Positions 1 through 9,065 are shown, counted from the first letter of the stretch. The stretch is DNA of 64,000 nucleotides from Salinibacterium sp. NK8237 (GCF_015864955.1 NZ_JADYWE010000001.1:930001-994000); one strand, 5' to 3'. The notes: generated by a model not told the origin, from the letters alone. Program-made: numbers and translations.

Positions 1-2
1 GT

Positions 3-1214
3 CCGTGGCAATCGCCAGATAGCAGTAATCCTGTTGGCGGTTCGCTGCCTCTTGCTCCCCCAGCGCCATCCTCGGCCTACGTGCCCGGCACGACGCCTTC
101 GGCCTCCGGCGGCGCTCCCGGAGCACCGCAGTACGGGGTTCCAGCGCCCTCGTGGACTCCACCACCCAAGCCCGGGCTGATCCCCCTCAGCCCCATGGGA
201 CTCGGCACGATTCTTTCGGCATCACTCATGGTGCTGCGCCGCAACCCTCGGCCTACATTTGGACTCGCTCTAGCGATCATGAGCATTGTCATGGTCGCGT
301 CGCTCGCGCTCGTGGGCATCGTGACCTTTGCTGGAGTCGAACGCACGCTTAGCGCGAGCGACGCGGATGCCGCTGCCATCGAAGCTGGCGCCGCCGCCGG
401 AACAATTTTGTCGGCGCTCTTTGCCGTCGTGCTCTCCCTGATTGGTGGCGCACTTCTTCAGGGAATCGTCTCGCTCGAGGTAGCACGAGGTGCTGTCGGC
501 GAACGACTGCGCCTGCGCGGATTGTGGGCAGCCGCGAAAGGACGCATCTGGGCTCTCATCGGCTGGTCGGGTCTCGTCACCGTTGCCGTTGTTGTTGGTA
601 TTTCCATCATCGCCGGAGCTGCCGTGCTGCTGTTCATGTGGGGCGAAACCGCCGGCATTGTCATCGGGGTTCTCGTGATGCTGGTCGGGATTCTTGGTGG
701 CGTATTTCTCGCAGCCTGGCTCGGCACCTTTTTCGCTTTCGTACCTAGCGCGCTCATGATCGAACGATTGCCGCTCGGCCAAGCTATTCGTCGCTCGTGG
801 TCGCTGGTCAAGGGAAGCTTTTGGCGCACCTTCGGCATCTTGCTGCTCATCATGGTCATCGTGAACACGGTGTCGAGTGTGGTTACCGCCCCGCTGAGCT
901 TCATTGGCGGTCTCGGCGTTGCCCTCCTCAATCCAACCGGCGACGAAGATGCTGGTGCCATCGCGTTCGTTGCGCTTTACATCGTGACGATCATCGTTTC
1001 CGTCGTGATCAGCGCCGTCACAATAGTGATTCAATCGGCCGCTCCCGCGTTGCTGTACATCGACATGCGCATGCGAAAAGAAGGTTTCGACCTCGAACTC
1101 TCGCGCTTCGTCGAGGCCCGCAACGCTGGTGACTTCTCAGTCCCCGACCCGTACCTCACCCTCAACAGCTCTCCTCGACGCACCCCCGAAGCTTCGCCTT
1201 ACACGGCTTCATGA
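3..1214 (+). CDS. Polytopic membrane protein, 5' end outside the window
   Basis: The frame is open back to base 3 with no stop, and the N-terminal part is a Pro/Ser/Gly-rich cytoplasmic-type tail, so the true start almost certainly lies upstream and the GTG at 81 is internal. After the tail come about six hydrophobic segments (roughly bases 210-330, 400-480, 550-640, 650-750, 830-930 and 960-1060). This tail-plus-helices layout fits actinobacterial proteins annotated with a glycerophosphoryl-diester-phosphodiesterase membrane domain; I see no catalytic GDPD motif. It is the first gene of a tightly overlapping row (ATGA overlap with the next gene) leading to a MoxR ATPase. Its position corresponds to Rv3689 in the mycobacterial block (from memory). 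Function unknown; a membrane partner for the MoxR/DUF58 system is an inference. Confidence 0.75.
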   Translation, partial: PWQSPDSSNPVGGSLPLAPPAPSSAYVPGTTPSASGGAPGAPQYGVPAPSWTPPPKPGLIPLSPMGLGTILSASLMVLRRNPRPTFGLALAIMSIVMVASLALVGIVTFAGVERTLSASDADAAAIEAGAAAGTILSALFAVVLSLIGGALLQGIVSLEVARGAVGERLRLRGLWAAAKGRIWALIGWSGLVTVAVVVGISIIAGAAVLLFMWGETAGIVIGVLVMLVGILGGVFLAAWLGTFFAFVPSALMIERLPLGQAIRRSWSLVKGSFWRTFGILLLIMVIVNTVSSVVTAPLSFIGGLGVALLNPTGDEDAGAIAFVALYIVTIIVSVVISAVTIVIQSAAPALLYIDMRMRKEGFDLELSRFVEARNAGDFSVPDPYLTLNSSPRRTPEASPYTAS

Positions 1215-1909
1215 CGCTCACCACGCTCACGGTCGCCGTGCCCGCCCTGCTGTCATCTAGCTGGGCGCGCGCGGTTTCTGGCGAGGTTCCGGTTGATCCC
1301 GACTCAGAGCAAGCCACGAATTGGCTCATCGAGGAACTTTCAAAGGCTCCCTATCAAGCAGCGCGACCCACTCTCTTCGATCAGATATCGAAGGCATTTA
1401 GCGACTGGCTCGCCAGCCTCACCATTGGCGAAGGAACGGGCATCCCAACCATCGTGTTGATCGTGCTGCTGGCAGTGGTGGCGATCGCCATCATCGCCGC
1501 CATCGTGGTCTACGGGCTGCCCCGCCTCAACCGCAAGAGCCGCCACGAGGAGGGCATATTCGGCGAGGCCGACTACCGCACGGCGGCCCAATTGCGGGCA
1601 TCAGCAGAGCAAGCGGCTGCGCACGAAGACTTTGCTGAAGCGATCGCTGACATGTTCCGCTCGATCGCCCGCGGGCTCTCGGAACGCACTCTCGTGAGCA
1701 TGACGCCCGGCACCACCGGGCACGGCTTCGCCACCCGCGCTAGCCGCGCGCTGCCCGAGCTCGCCCGCGAGCTTGGCCACAGTGCCGACGTTTTCGACCT
1801 CGTGCGCTACATGCGCAAACCCGCAACGCGAGAACAGTACGAGGAACTGCGCACGCTGGAAGCACGCGTACGTGCGGCCAAACCGGATCTTGCCGAGGCC
1901 GCCCTGTGA
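1211..1909 (+). CDS. DUF4129 domain membrane protein
   Basis: A 232-residue protein starting with ATG that overlaps the preceding stop by 4 nt (ATGA). It has a hydrophobic N-terminus, an extracytoplasmic stretch, one clear transmembrane helix around residues 81-105, and a soluble C-terminal half rich in Ala/Glu/Arg helices. That half resembles the DUF4129 domain found next to MoxR and DUF58 genes. No catalytic motif is visible. It overlaps the DUF4350 gene by 4 nt, so the set is probably translated from one message. Role in the complex unknown. Confidence 0.8.
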   Translation: MTLTTLTVAVPALLSSSWARAVSGEVPVDPDSEQATNWLIEELSKAPYQAARPTLFDQISKAFSDWLASLTIGEGTGIPTIVLIVLLAVVAIAIIAAIVVYGLPRLNRKSRHEEGIFGEADYRTAAQLRASAEQAAAHEDFAEAIADMFRSIARGLSERTLVSMTPGTTGHGFATRASRALPELARELGHSADVFDLVRYMRKPATREQYEELRTLEARVRAAKPDLAEAAL

Positions 1910-3105
1910 GCGAGACAACAGAAACAGCTGCAGAAACGACTGTGCTTACGCCGCGCCTCGGCACCACCGCCAAGCGCTCGCTGTTCTGGGTTGCGGCGGC
2001 GATTGTCGTGCTTGTCGTTGCTCTCGCGAGCCTCAATCTCGCCGGCACCGCGGTCGAAGGCCCAGCCCTCGACCCAACGAGCCCGTATGCATCGGGAACG
2101 CTGGCACTCGCTGAAGTACTCCGCGGTCACGGCGTCGACGTTGTGGTCACTGAGACCCTCGATGACACTCGCGCAGCACTTGATACCTCCAACGACAGCA
2201 CGCTGTTCTTCTCCAATTTCGAGGCCTATCTCACCGAGGACCAAGTAGCCAGCGCAGCGGGACTCGCGGCGACCGTCGTCTTCGCCGATCCCACCCTCCC
2301 CGAAATTCTGCGGGTGGCACCAGAAGTCGCCCACGCCGGCCAAAATTCGGATGCTGTTTCGGCATCCTGTTCAGCACCTCTCGTCGCGCAGGCCCCCGAT
2401 ATAACCGCCGGCCCGAGCAACTATCGCGTGATCGAACCGAGCGCCGACATCACGGCCTGCTACGGAAACGACGACGATGGCTACGGGCTGATCGTGCTCG
2501 ACCGTGGCGATACTGAACTTCGGATTCTTGGCGCCACGGATGCGCTCAGCAACGGCGACATCACGGCAGCCGACAACGCGGCCTTCGCTCTGCGGCTCCT
2601 CGGCGAGCACGAAACACTCGTGTGGTACACGCCAAGCTTCCTCGACCTCGCCAACTCCGGTGATGCCAAGACGCCCGCTGAACTCGCCCCCGGGTGGGTC
2701 TTGCCCGGTGTCTGGCTCACGATGCTGACACTTCTGGCTGGCGCACTCTGGCGTGGGCGCAGATTCGGTCCGCTCGTGATCGAAAAACTGCCCGTGACTG
2801 TGCGCTCAAGCGAGACGATGCAGGGGCGGGCGCGGCTGTATGAGCGCTCCACGGCCCGGCTCCACACCCTCGATTCGCTGCGCATCGGCACCATTCGCCG
2901 TCTCGCCGTACTGTGCGGCATGCCGAGTACGGCATCCGTCGACGATGTCATCAACCGAGTATCACCTCTTGTTGGTCAGCCGATTGAGCCGTTGAGACAG
3001 TTGCTCATCGATCGCGAGCCGACCTCCGACCATGAACTCATCACCCTTTCCGATGAATTGCTTGCTCTCGAAGATCGAGTTCACGCTGTCATCCGCCCCG
3101 CCTAA
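1906..3105 (+). CDS. DUF4350 domain membrane protein
   Basis: A 399-residue protein with a GTG start inside the previous stop (GTGA). One transmembrane helix lies near residues 26-47 and a second near 265-285. The region between them is probably extracytoplasmic and begins with a GTLALAEVLRGHGVDVVV segment of the DUF4350 type, a fold related to GATase-like sensor domains. The C-terminal 120 residues are Arg-rich and helical, and probably cytoplasmic. It lies between DUF4129 and MoxR, the same order as Rv3690-Rv3692 in mycobacteria (recalled). No enzyme activity can be assigned. Confidence 0.8.
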   Translation: MSETTETAAETTVLTPRLGTTAKRSLFWVAAAIVVLVVALASLNLAGTAVEGPALDPTSPYASGTLALAEVLRGHGVDVVVTETLDDTRAALDTSNDSTLFFSNFEAYLTEDQVASAAGLAATVVFADPTLPEILRVAPEVAHAGQNSDAVSASCSAPLVAQAPDITAGPSNYRVIEPSADITACYGNDDDGYGLIVLDRGDTELRILGATDALSNGDITAADNAAFALRLLGEHETLVWYTPSFLDLANSGDAKTPAELAPGWVLPGVWLTMLTLLAGALWRGRRFGPLVIEKLPVTVRSSETMQGRARLYERSTARLHTLDSLRIGTIRRLAVLCGMPSTASVDDVINRVSPLVGQPIEPLRQLLIDREPTSDHELITLSDELLALEDRVHAVIRPA

Positions 3106-3148
3106 CAACCTCAGCCCCACCGAGCCAGAGATAGAGAAGAATCGAGAT

Positions 3149-4105
3149 ATGACTGACGAGCAACTGCGGCACGCATTCACTCAACTCCGCACCGAAGTAG
3201 GCAAGGCCGTCGTCGGTCAGGATGCGGCTGTTACTGGCCTCACCATTGCACTGCTCACGGGCGGCCACGTGCTGCTCGAAGGTGTTCCCGGCGTTGCCAA
3301 GACCCTTCTCGTGCGCACCCTCAGCCGTGCGCTGCAGCTTGACACCAAGCGCGTGCAGTTCACGCCTGACCTCATGCCGGGTGATGTCACCGGTTCGCTC
3401 GTCTACGACGCCAAGGCTGGCGAGTTCGAGTTTCGCGAAGGCCCCGTCTTCACCAACATTCTGCTCGCGGATGAGATCAACCGCACACCACCGAAGACTC
3501 AGTCATCGTTGCTTGAAGCGATGGAAGAACGTCAGGTTTCTGTCGATGGCCAGTCGCTGAAGCTGCCGGTGCCGTTTATGGTTGCCGCCACGATGAACCC
3601 CATCGAATACGAAGGCACCTACACACTGCCTGAAGCGCAGCTCGACCGCTTCCTACTGAAGCTCGTGCTCGATCTACCGGAACGCGACACTGAAATCGAA
3701 GTGCTCACGCGCCACGCTGCCGGCTTCAACCCGCGCGATCTCGCCGCCGCCGGCGTGACCCCCGTGCTCGATGCGACCATGCTCGCCGCCGCTCAGGATG
3801 CCGTAGCAAAGGTCGGCGCAAGCCCCGACGTGATTGCCTACGCCGTCGACCTCGCTCGCGCCACTCGTCAGAGCCCGTCCGTGAAGCTCGGAGTCAGCCC
3901 TCGTGGCGCGATCGCGCTCATCTCGGCTGCCAAGGCCTGGGCGTGGCTCACCGGCGCTGACGCGATCACGCCCGACCACATCCAGAGCATGGTGTTGCCG
4001 GTGCTTCGCCACCGCATCCAGCTCCGCCCGGAAGCCGAGCTTGAAGGCGTTTCGTCTGACGTGATTTTGCGATCGATCGTGCAGCAAGTGCAGGTTCCGA
4101 TCTAA
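3149..4105 (+). CDS. moxR: MoxR-family AAA+ ATPase
   Basis: A 318-residue ATPase. Walker A is GVPGVAKT, Walker B is LLADEINR, followed by PPKTQSSLLEAMEERQV and the sensor-1 region AATMNPIEYEGTY, all diagnostic of MoxR proteins. The frame is open from 3032, but that would overlap DUF4350 and add a low-complexity leader. ATG at 3149 matches the usual MoxR N-terminus (MTDEQLRHAF) and has a purine-rich stretch (AGAGAAGA) upstream. MoxR ATPases act as chaperones that mature or remodel partners carrying von Willebrand A-like domains. The DUF58 gene 2 nt downstream is the likely partner. Confidence 0.93.
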   Translation: MTDEQLRHAFTQLRTEVGKAVVGQDAAVTGLTIALLTGGHVLLEGVPGVAKTLLVRTLSRALQLDTKRVQFTPDLMPGDVTGSLVYDAKAGEFEFREGPVFTNILLADEINRTPPKTQSSLLEAMEERQVSVDGQSLKLPVPFMVAATMNPIEYEGTYTLPEAQLDRFLLKLVLDLPERDTEIEVLTRHAAGFNPRDLAAAGVTPVLDATMLAAAQDAVAKVGASPDVIAYAVDLARATRQSPSVKLGVSPRGAIALISAAKAWAWLTGADAITPDHIQSMVLPVLRHRIQLRPEAELEGVSSDVILRSIVQQVQVPI

Positions 4106-4107
4106 CG

Positions 4108-5400
4108 ATGGCGCTTTCTGGATGGTTCGTCGCATTATTGGCGCTCGGCATTGTGCCGATCGTCCTGACTGGCGAGCCCTTTGTGCTCACGCTGTGGCTG
4201 ATTTTCGTCATCGTCGTCGGAGCCATCGACCTGCTGCTGGCGGTGTCGGTGCGCTCGCTGCGCTTCGATCGCACCGCTCCCGACCGGGTGCGCCTCGGCG
4301 AGACCACGAGCTCAACGCTGCGCGTCACAAACCCGACCCGCCGTCGACTGCGTGCCGTCGTGCGCGATGGCTGGCAACCATCCGCTGGCGCTCACACCAA
4401 CCGGGTACCTCTGACGGTGCCGTCGCGCGAACGTCGCGAACTCAGCACCGTGCTCACGCCCGTGCGGCGAGGAACCCGCGAAGCCGTGCACGTCACGGTG
4501 CGGTCGTACGGCCCGCTGCGACTGATTGCGCGTCAAACTACGGTGAGCGTGCCGAGTACCTTCACCGTTCTACCGCCGTTCAACTCTCGCAAGCACTTGC
4601 CATCACGGCTCGCTCGACTGCGGGAGCTCGACGGCGCCACGAGCGTCATGATTCGCGGCCAAGGCACCGAATTCGATAGCCTGCGCGACTACGTTCGCGG
4701 CGACGATGTGCGCTCCATCGACTGGCGTGCCACCGCTCGTCGCTCTGAACTCGTGGTGCGCACGTGGCGGCCAGAACGGGATCGCCGCGTGGTCATCGTC
4801 GTCGACAGCGGCCGCACCTCAGCCGCACGAATCGAAGACGAGCCCCGCATCGATACCGCGTTCGAATCAGCGTTGCTGCTCGCCGCCCTCGCTTCGAGTG
4901 CCGGCGATCACGTCGACTTCATGATCTACGACCGCCGCGTTCGCGCCCGCGTGCAAGGCGCAAGCGGCCCTGATCTGCTCTCCAAAATGGTCAACAGCAT
5001 GGCGCCGGTGCAGCCGGAACTCATCGAAATGGACTGGGACTCCGTGCCCGGCCTCGTTCGCCAGGCCACCACCCAACGCGCGCTCGTCGTGCTTGCCACC
5101 ACAGCTGAATCGCCCGGCGCCAGCCTCGGGCTGCTCGCGATGCTCCCCCAGCTGACCGCAAAACACACTGTCGTAGTGGCATCCGTCACCGATCCTTCCA
5201 TTGTGGATGCCACGCTCGATCGTTCAACGCGCGACGCCGTTTATCTGGCCGGGGCCGCCGAACGCGCTCTCCTCGATCAGTCACGAGTTGCCGCCGCGAT
5301 CAACCAGCTCGGAGCATCCGTAGTCTCGAGACGCCCCAGTGAACTGCCGCTGGCTCTCGCCGACCATTACATCGCGCTCAAGGCCGCAGGAAAGCTGTAA
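4108..5400 (+). CDS. DUF58 domain protein
   Basis: A 430-residue protein with two N-terminal hydrophobic helices (residues about 5-45), a beta-rich middle region, and the DUF58 signature RDYVRGDDVRSIDWRATARR near residues 190-210. A vWA-like strand follows (VVIVVDSGR). It starts 2 nt after the moxR stop, so the two are co-transcribed. DUF58 proteins are the usual partners of MoxR ATPases; the client process in actinomycetes is not established. The gene ends convergently with spoIIM. Confidence 0.9.
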   Translation: MALSGWFVALLALGIVPIVLTGEPFVLTLWLIFVIVVGAIDLLLAVSVRSLRFDRTAPDRVRLGETTSSTLRVTNPTRRRLRAVVRDGWQPSAGAHTNRVPLTVPSRERRELSTVLTPVRRGTREAVHVTVRSYGPLRLIARQTTVSVPSTFTVLPPFNSRKHLPSRLARLRELDGATSVMIRGQGTEFDSLRDYVRGDDVRSIDWRATARRSELVVRTWRPERDRRVVIVVDSGRTSAARIEDEPRIDTAFESALLLAALASSAGDHVDFMIYDRRVRARVQGASGPDLLSKMVNSMAPVQPELIEMDWDSVPGLVRQATTQRALVVLATTAESPGASLGLLAMLPQLTAKHTVVVASVTDPSIVDATLDRSTRDAVYLAGAAERALLDQSRVAAAINQLGASVVSRRPSELPLALADHYIALKAAGKL

Positions 5401-5406
5401 AGGCGG

Positions 5407-5462
5407 TCAGCAGCGGTAGCTAGTCGCAAGAGAGGTTCGCGACGAGCCCACCGTTGCTGCGA
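5407..5462. terminator. Possible bidirectional hairpin between convergent genes
   Basis: The gap between the DUF58 and SpoIIM stops contains an outer imperfect inverted repeat (AGCAGCGGT against ACCGTTGCT, one G-T mismatch) enclosing an inner GTCGC/GCGAC stem. There is no T-run, so if it terminates transcription it does so as a hairpin without a U tract. Weak evidence. Confidence 0.3.
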
Positions 5463-5477
5463 TCGGCAAGCGAACGG

Positions 5478-6473
5478 CTAATTGGCGACGATGTGGGTAG
5501 CCCCCGCGTCGAACTCGCTGAGGTCTCCCGTGTTGCCGGCGCGAGCACTGCGCCCACCGAGAATCCACTGGTACGCCAAGAACCCGGCGAGCGCGACGGT
5601 ACCGATTCCAATTTTGATAGGCCATGGCCAGTCTTGGCGAGTGACGTAGCCCTCGATCACTCCGGAAACCAGCAGGGCAAGGATGAGCCCGACGACGATA
5701 GTGAAGAGTGAGCGACCGGCGTGCGCGAGCGACTGAGCCCGCGTGCGCGGCCCAGGGGAAACCCACGACCAAAAGATCATCATTCCTGTGGCTCCAGCCA
5801 CGAAAATGGCGTAGAGCTCAAGCTGGCCGTGCGGGGCGATGTAGAGAAAGAACACGTCGAGTCTGTCGAACTCGTTCATGATCGCCGCGGTGAATCCCAG
5901 TTGCTGGGCAGTATTGAACAGCAGGTAGGGAACGTAGAGGCCGATGATTCCGAACGCGACAGATTGTGCGGCAATCCACGCGTTGTTGGTCCAGACGAAG
6001 CCAGTGAACGATCCACCCGAGTATTCAGAGTAGTAACCGACGAAATCGTCTTGCGCGAGGGCTTCACGCTCTGCCTGCGTGCCGAAGTTGGCAAGAACTT
6101 GCGGGTTCGAAATTGCCCACCACGCGAAGAGGAATCCGACAAAGAAGGTCGCGGCAGCGAGGATGAGCGACATCCACCGCACTCGGTAGAGCGCCGCAGG
6201 GAGTTGGACAACAAAGAATTGCGGGAGTTGGCTAAGCAGGTTTGCCGACGCGCCAGTGAAGCGCAGGCGAGCCCGGCTGAGGGTGAGCGAAAGCCGATCT
6301 GCTTGCGCTGACTGGCCCGTGCTCGTCTTCATCGCCGACAATTGCGTGGCGCCCGACTGATAAAGATCAATCAATTCGTCGACATCGGTGCCGGAAAGTC
6401 GTCGTTGCTTACCCAAATCGGCAAGGCGATCCCATTCTTCGCGGTGCGCGGCTGAGTATGAGTCGAGATCCAT
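5478..6473 (-). CDS. Stage II sporulation protein M family membrane protein
   Basis: A 331-residue protein with several transmembrane helices in its second half (including the stretch ILAAATFFVGFLFAWWAI) and an N-terminal soluble helical region (MDLDSYSAAHREEWDRL), the usual SpoIIM-like start in actinomycetes. An in-frame ATG at 6491 would add six residues and its codon overlaps the RDD start codon. I prefer 6473 because family members begin with MDLD. Organisms of this type do not sporulate, so the sporulation name is only by homology. It is divergent from RDD and completes the MoxR/DUF58 neighbourhood seen in mycobacteria (Rv3694c). Confidence 0.85.
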   Translation of the reverse strand: MDLDSYSAAHREEWDRLADLGKQRRLSGTDVDELIDLYQSGATQLSAMKTSTGQSAQADRLSLTLSRARLRFTGASANLLSQLPQFFVVQLPAALYRVRWMSLILAAATFFVGFLFAWWAISNPQVLANFGTQAEREALAQDDFVGYYSEYSGGSFTGFVWTNNAWIAAQSVAFGIIGLYVPYLLFNTAQQLGFTAAIMNEFDRLDVFFLYIAPHGQLELYAIFVAGATGMMIFWSWVSPGPRTRAQSLAHAGRSLFTIVVGLILALLVSGVIEGYVTRQDWPWPIKIGIGTVALAGFLAYQWILGGRSARAGNTGDLSEFDAGATHIVAN

Positions 6474-6489
6474 CTGCTTAAATGATGTC

Positions 6490-7350
6490 ATGCCGAGCCC
6501 ACAAACAACCAACACATTTGCGTATGGTGACGAACCCGATGAGCTGATCACGGGTGAAGCAGTTGCGTTGGAACTGCGTTCGACCAGTTTCGTCTTGCGT
6601 GCTGCCGGCACCATGATCGATTTTCTTGTCTACGCCGCCGCCCTCATCGGTCTCCTGATCGGCGCATTCGCGTTCGCGAATGCAGCCGGTCTCGACCAAG
6701 CAATCGGCACAGCTCTCACCGTCAGTGCGACCGTCATCTGCCTCGTCGTCATACCGACAACCGTCGAAACCCTCAGCCGCGGTAAGTCCCTCGGCAAGCT
6801 TGCGATCGGAGCCCGCATCGTTCGCAACGATGGCGGCGCGATCGGCTTTCGGCATGCTTTCATCCGAGCTCTCATCGGCGTGCTCGAGATATTCATGACC
6901 GCGGGTGGCTTAGCGGCAATCGTGGCGTTGCTCAACACTCGAGCACAGCGTCTCGGCGACCTCGTTGCTGGCACCTACGCTCAGTACGAGCGAGTGTCGA
7001 AGTTCTCGAACCCGGTTGTGCAGCTGCCTGGCCAACTCGCTGACTGGGCTCGCACCGCCGATGTTGCCAAGATGCCGGATGCTCTGGCACGGCGCATCTC
7101 ACACTTCCTTGTTGCCGCCCCTGGCTATACGCCGATGACGCGCCACCAGCACGCTCTGAACCTCGCACACGAGGCATCCGCCTATGTTTCTCCGTTGCCG
7201 GCAGTGGAGCCCGAAATGCTGCTCAGCGCTGTGAGCGCCCTACGTCGAGAGCGCGAAACAGTCGCCCTCACCAACGAGAAGGCGCGGCTAGCGGCGCTCT
7301 CGCCCGCACTGACGAGCGTTCCACGCGGCTTTCCGAGCGACCGCGACTAA
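6490..7350 (+). CDS. RDD family membrane protein
   Basis: A 286-residue protein. The RDD domain covers residues about 35-170, with helices at roughly 41-63, 68-90 and 130-150 and the typical TPTVE-like/GKSLGKLAIG region. A long hydrophilic C-terminal tail follows. ATG at 6490 (MPSPQTTN) is chosen because the frame upstream encodes Arg/Cys-rich sequence antisense to spoIIM. No Shine-Dalgarno is present; TTAAAT sits exactly 6 nt before the ATG, so a leaderless message is plausible. RDD proteins have been linked to ion transport in some bacteria; function here unknown. Confidence 0.85.
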   Translation: MPSPQTTNTFAYGDEPDELITGEAVALELRSTSFVLRAAGTMIDFLVYAAALIGLLIGAFAFANAAGLDQAIGTALTVSATVICLVVIPTTVETLSRGKSLGKLAIGARIVRNDGGAIGFRHAFIRALIGVLEIFMTAGGLAAIVALLNTRAQRLGDLVAGTYAQYERVSKFSNPVVQLPGQLADWARTADVAKMPDALARRISHFLVAAPGYTPMTRHQHALNLAHEASAYVSPLPAVEPEMLLSAVSALRRERETVALTNEKARLAALSPALTSVPRGFPSDRD

Positions 7351-7381
7351 GCGGCTCGCGAGCAACTTCTCCGAACGCGGG

Positions 7382-8806
7382 CTAGGCGCGAATCAGCGCG
7401 AGTACTCGATCGCGAATCGTCTCAAGCGTCGGCTGGTCTCCGGCTTCAGCATTGAGTCGCAGCAAGGGTTCAGTATTCGACGGGCGCACGTTGAACCACC
7501 AGAATGGTTCGCCTTCCCCTGTCGACCCCGTGACGGTGAGGCCATCGAGCTCGTCGAACTCGGCCTCTCCCTCAAACGCCGCACGGACGCGAGCGGTAGC
7601 CGCCACGACGTCGTCCACCACCGAATTGATCTCGCCGCTGGCCGCATAGGGCGAATAGCGATCGGCGAGCACCGAGAGGGGCTCCGGTTGGGAGCCGAAC
7701 TCGGCCAACATGTGCATTGCGGCGAGCATCCCATTGTCTGCTCCCCAAAAATCGCGGAAGTAATAGTGGGCGGAATGTTCGCCGCCGAAAATCGCCCCCG
7801 TCGCCGCCATCTGATCTTTGATAAGCGAATGGCCGACCTTCGTGCGCACCGGGATCGCACCAGCGGCCACGATTGTTTCTGCCACGATGCGCGAGGTGAT
7901 CAGGTTATGAATGACGTGAATGTCACCCTCCGGCTGCGACGCCCGCACTCGTTGGATCTCGCGCAGGGCCACGACGGCAGCAACGGCGCTCGGGCTCATC
8001 GGGTTTCCGCGCTCGTCGATCACGAAGCAGCGATCGGCGTCACCGTCGAAAGCGAGCCCGACATCAGCACCGTGTTCGAGCACTGCCTTTTGCAGATCGA
8101 CGATGTTGGCAGGATCGAGCGGGTTGGCTTCGTGGTTGGGAAATGTGCCGTCGAGCTCGAAGTACATAGGGATGATCTCGATGGGCAACGCCGGCAATCC
8201 GGCAGCCGTAGAGAGCACAGCAGGGACCGTCAAACCTCCCATGCCGTTACCGGCATCTACAACGACCCGAATGGGACGGATGCTGCTCAGATCGACGAGT
8301 TCACGCAAGTAGCCAGCGTACTCACCGAGCACATCGAGCTCCCGCTGGGAACCGACAGCCGAAACTGCCTCGATGCCGGTGGAAAGGTAGCGCTGCGCGC
8401 GGTCACGAATCGACTTCAAGCCGGTGGCAAAGCTGATTCCCTGTGCACCCGCACGGCTGAACTTGATGCCGTTGTACGTCGCAGGATTATGGCTCGCGGT
8501 AAACATGGCGGCCGGAGCATCTAGCGAACCGGAGGCGAAATACGTTTCGTCTGTCGAACAGAGTCCGATGAGAACGACATTGGCACCGCGAGTGCGAGCA
8601 CCCGCCGAGAACGCGGCGGCGAAAGCGGGAGACGAGTCGCGCATGTCATGACCGACGATGATTTCGTGGCCAGCGGCATCCACTTCATCGGCGAAAGCTG
8701 CACCGAGTGCTTCAACGACCTCGTCTGTGAGTTGTGAGCCGACAAGGCCACGAACGTCGTACGCCTTGATAAACGGGGCAAGATCGATGGGGTTAGCTTT
8801 GCTCAT
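7382..8806 (-). CDS. manB: Phosphomannomutase / phosphoglucomutase
   Basis: A 474-residue alpha-D-phosphohexomutase interconverting mannose-6-P and mannose-1-P (possibly also glucose). All four family motifs are present: the phosphoserine loop TASHNP (residues 103-108, Ser105), metal-binding DGDADR (254-259), the sugar-binding GGEHSAHYYF loop and the C-terminal phosphate site RPSNTEPLLR. Length is normal. The start is preceded by TAGTTT and exactly 6 nt, so it is probably leaderless. The end of DUF3499 overlaps the first codons by 14 nt. Together with manA (16593-17777) and the gmd genes it feeds GDP-mannose and 6-deoxyhexose synthesis. No manC is in the window. Confidence 0.95.
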   Translation of the reverse strand: MSKANPIDLAPFIKAYDVRGLVGSQLTDEVVEALGAAFADEVDAAGHEIIVGHDMRDSSPAFAAAFSAGARTRGANVVLIGLCSTDETYFASGSLDAPAAMFTASHNPATYNGIKFSRAGAQGISFATGLKSIRDRAQRYLSTGIEAVSAVGSQRELDVLGEYAGYLRELVDLSSIRPIRVVVDAGNGMGGLTVPAVLSTAAGLPALPIEIIPMYFELDGTFPNHEANPLDPANIVDLQKAVLEHGADVGLAFDGDADRCFVIDERGNPMSPSAVAAVVALREIQRVRASQPEGDIHVIHNLITSRIVAETIVAAGAIPVRTKVGHSLIKDQMAATGAIFGGEHSAHYYFRDFWGADNGMLAAMHMLAEFGSQPEPLSVLADRYSPYAASGEINSVVDDVVAATARVRAAFEGEAEFDELDGLTVTGSTGEGEPFWWFNVRPSNTEPLLRLNAEAGDQPTLETIRDRVLALIRA

Positions 8807-9008
8807 GCCCCAAAACTACATGGCGAACGACCTGCCATCCCTGAGGCACGGATAGTCGTTCAGCATGGCGGGCGCACAAATCGTAGGTGTGTGGTTCTGC
8901 GCTGTAGCTCAGCGGCCCCAAAACTGCCATCGAGTCGGCATAGACATAGGTGAGGGTGGCGACTGCTTCGGAGTTGCAGGCGACCTTGCTGCACGGGCGC
9001 TGATTCAT
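8793..9008 (-). CDS. DUF3499 family small protein
   Basis: A 71-residue protein with Cys6, Cys11, Cys45 and His48 arranged as a possible zinc site. ATG at 9008 (MNQRPCSKVACN) is the start used by DUF3499 proteins; the longer frame to 9071 reads into the divergent promoter. It overlaps manB by 14 nt, so the two are translated together. The order DUF3499-manB matches Rv3258c-Rv3257c in mycobacteria (recalled). Function unknown; the cysteines suggest metal binding. Confidence 0.85.
   Translation of the reverse strand: MNQRPCSKVACNSEAVATLTYVYADSMAVLGPLSYSAEPHTYDLCARHAERLSVPQGWQVVRHVVLGHEQS
8813..8818 (-). promoter_or_regulatory. -10 box TAGTTT for leaderless manB
   Basis: On the minus strand TAGTTT is followed by 6 nt and the manB ATG at 8806. 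It lies inside the DUF3499 coding region, so manB could be expressed both from this promoter and by read-through. Confidence 0.5.
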
Positions 9009-9059
9009 TGTGAGCCCTAGCCTACGACTGTGCGCCCACAGATGGGCAACTGACGGCCG

Positions 9060-9065
9060 TACAAT
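9060..9065 (+). promoter_or_regulatory. -10 box TACAAT for leaderless start at 9072
   Basis: TACAAT is followed by 6 nt and then the GTG start, so transcription would begin at the start codon itself. No Shine-Dalgarno is possible in such a message. I saw no convincing -35. Confidence 0.55.

Noticed and set aside
81-1214. GTG at 81 as the true start of the first gene
   Set aside because: The frame is open to the window edge with the same Pro-rich composition, so the gene begins upstream.
5478-6614. Start of spoIIM at 6614
   Set aside because: The added 40 residues are antisense to the RDD gene and unlike the family N-terminus.
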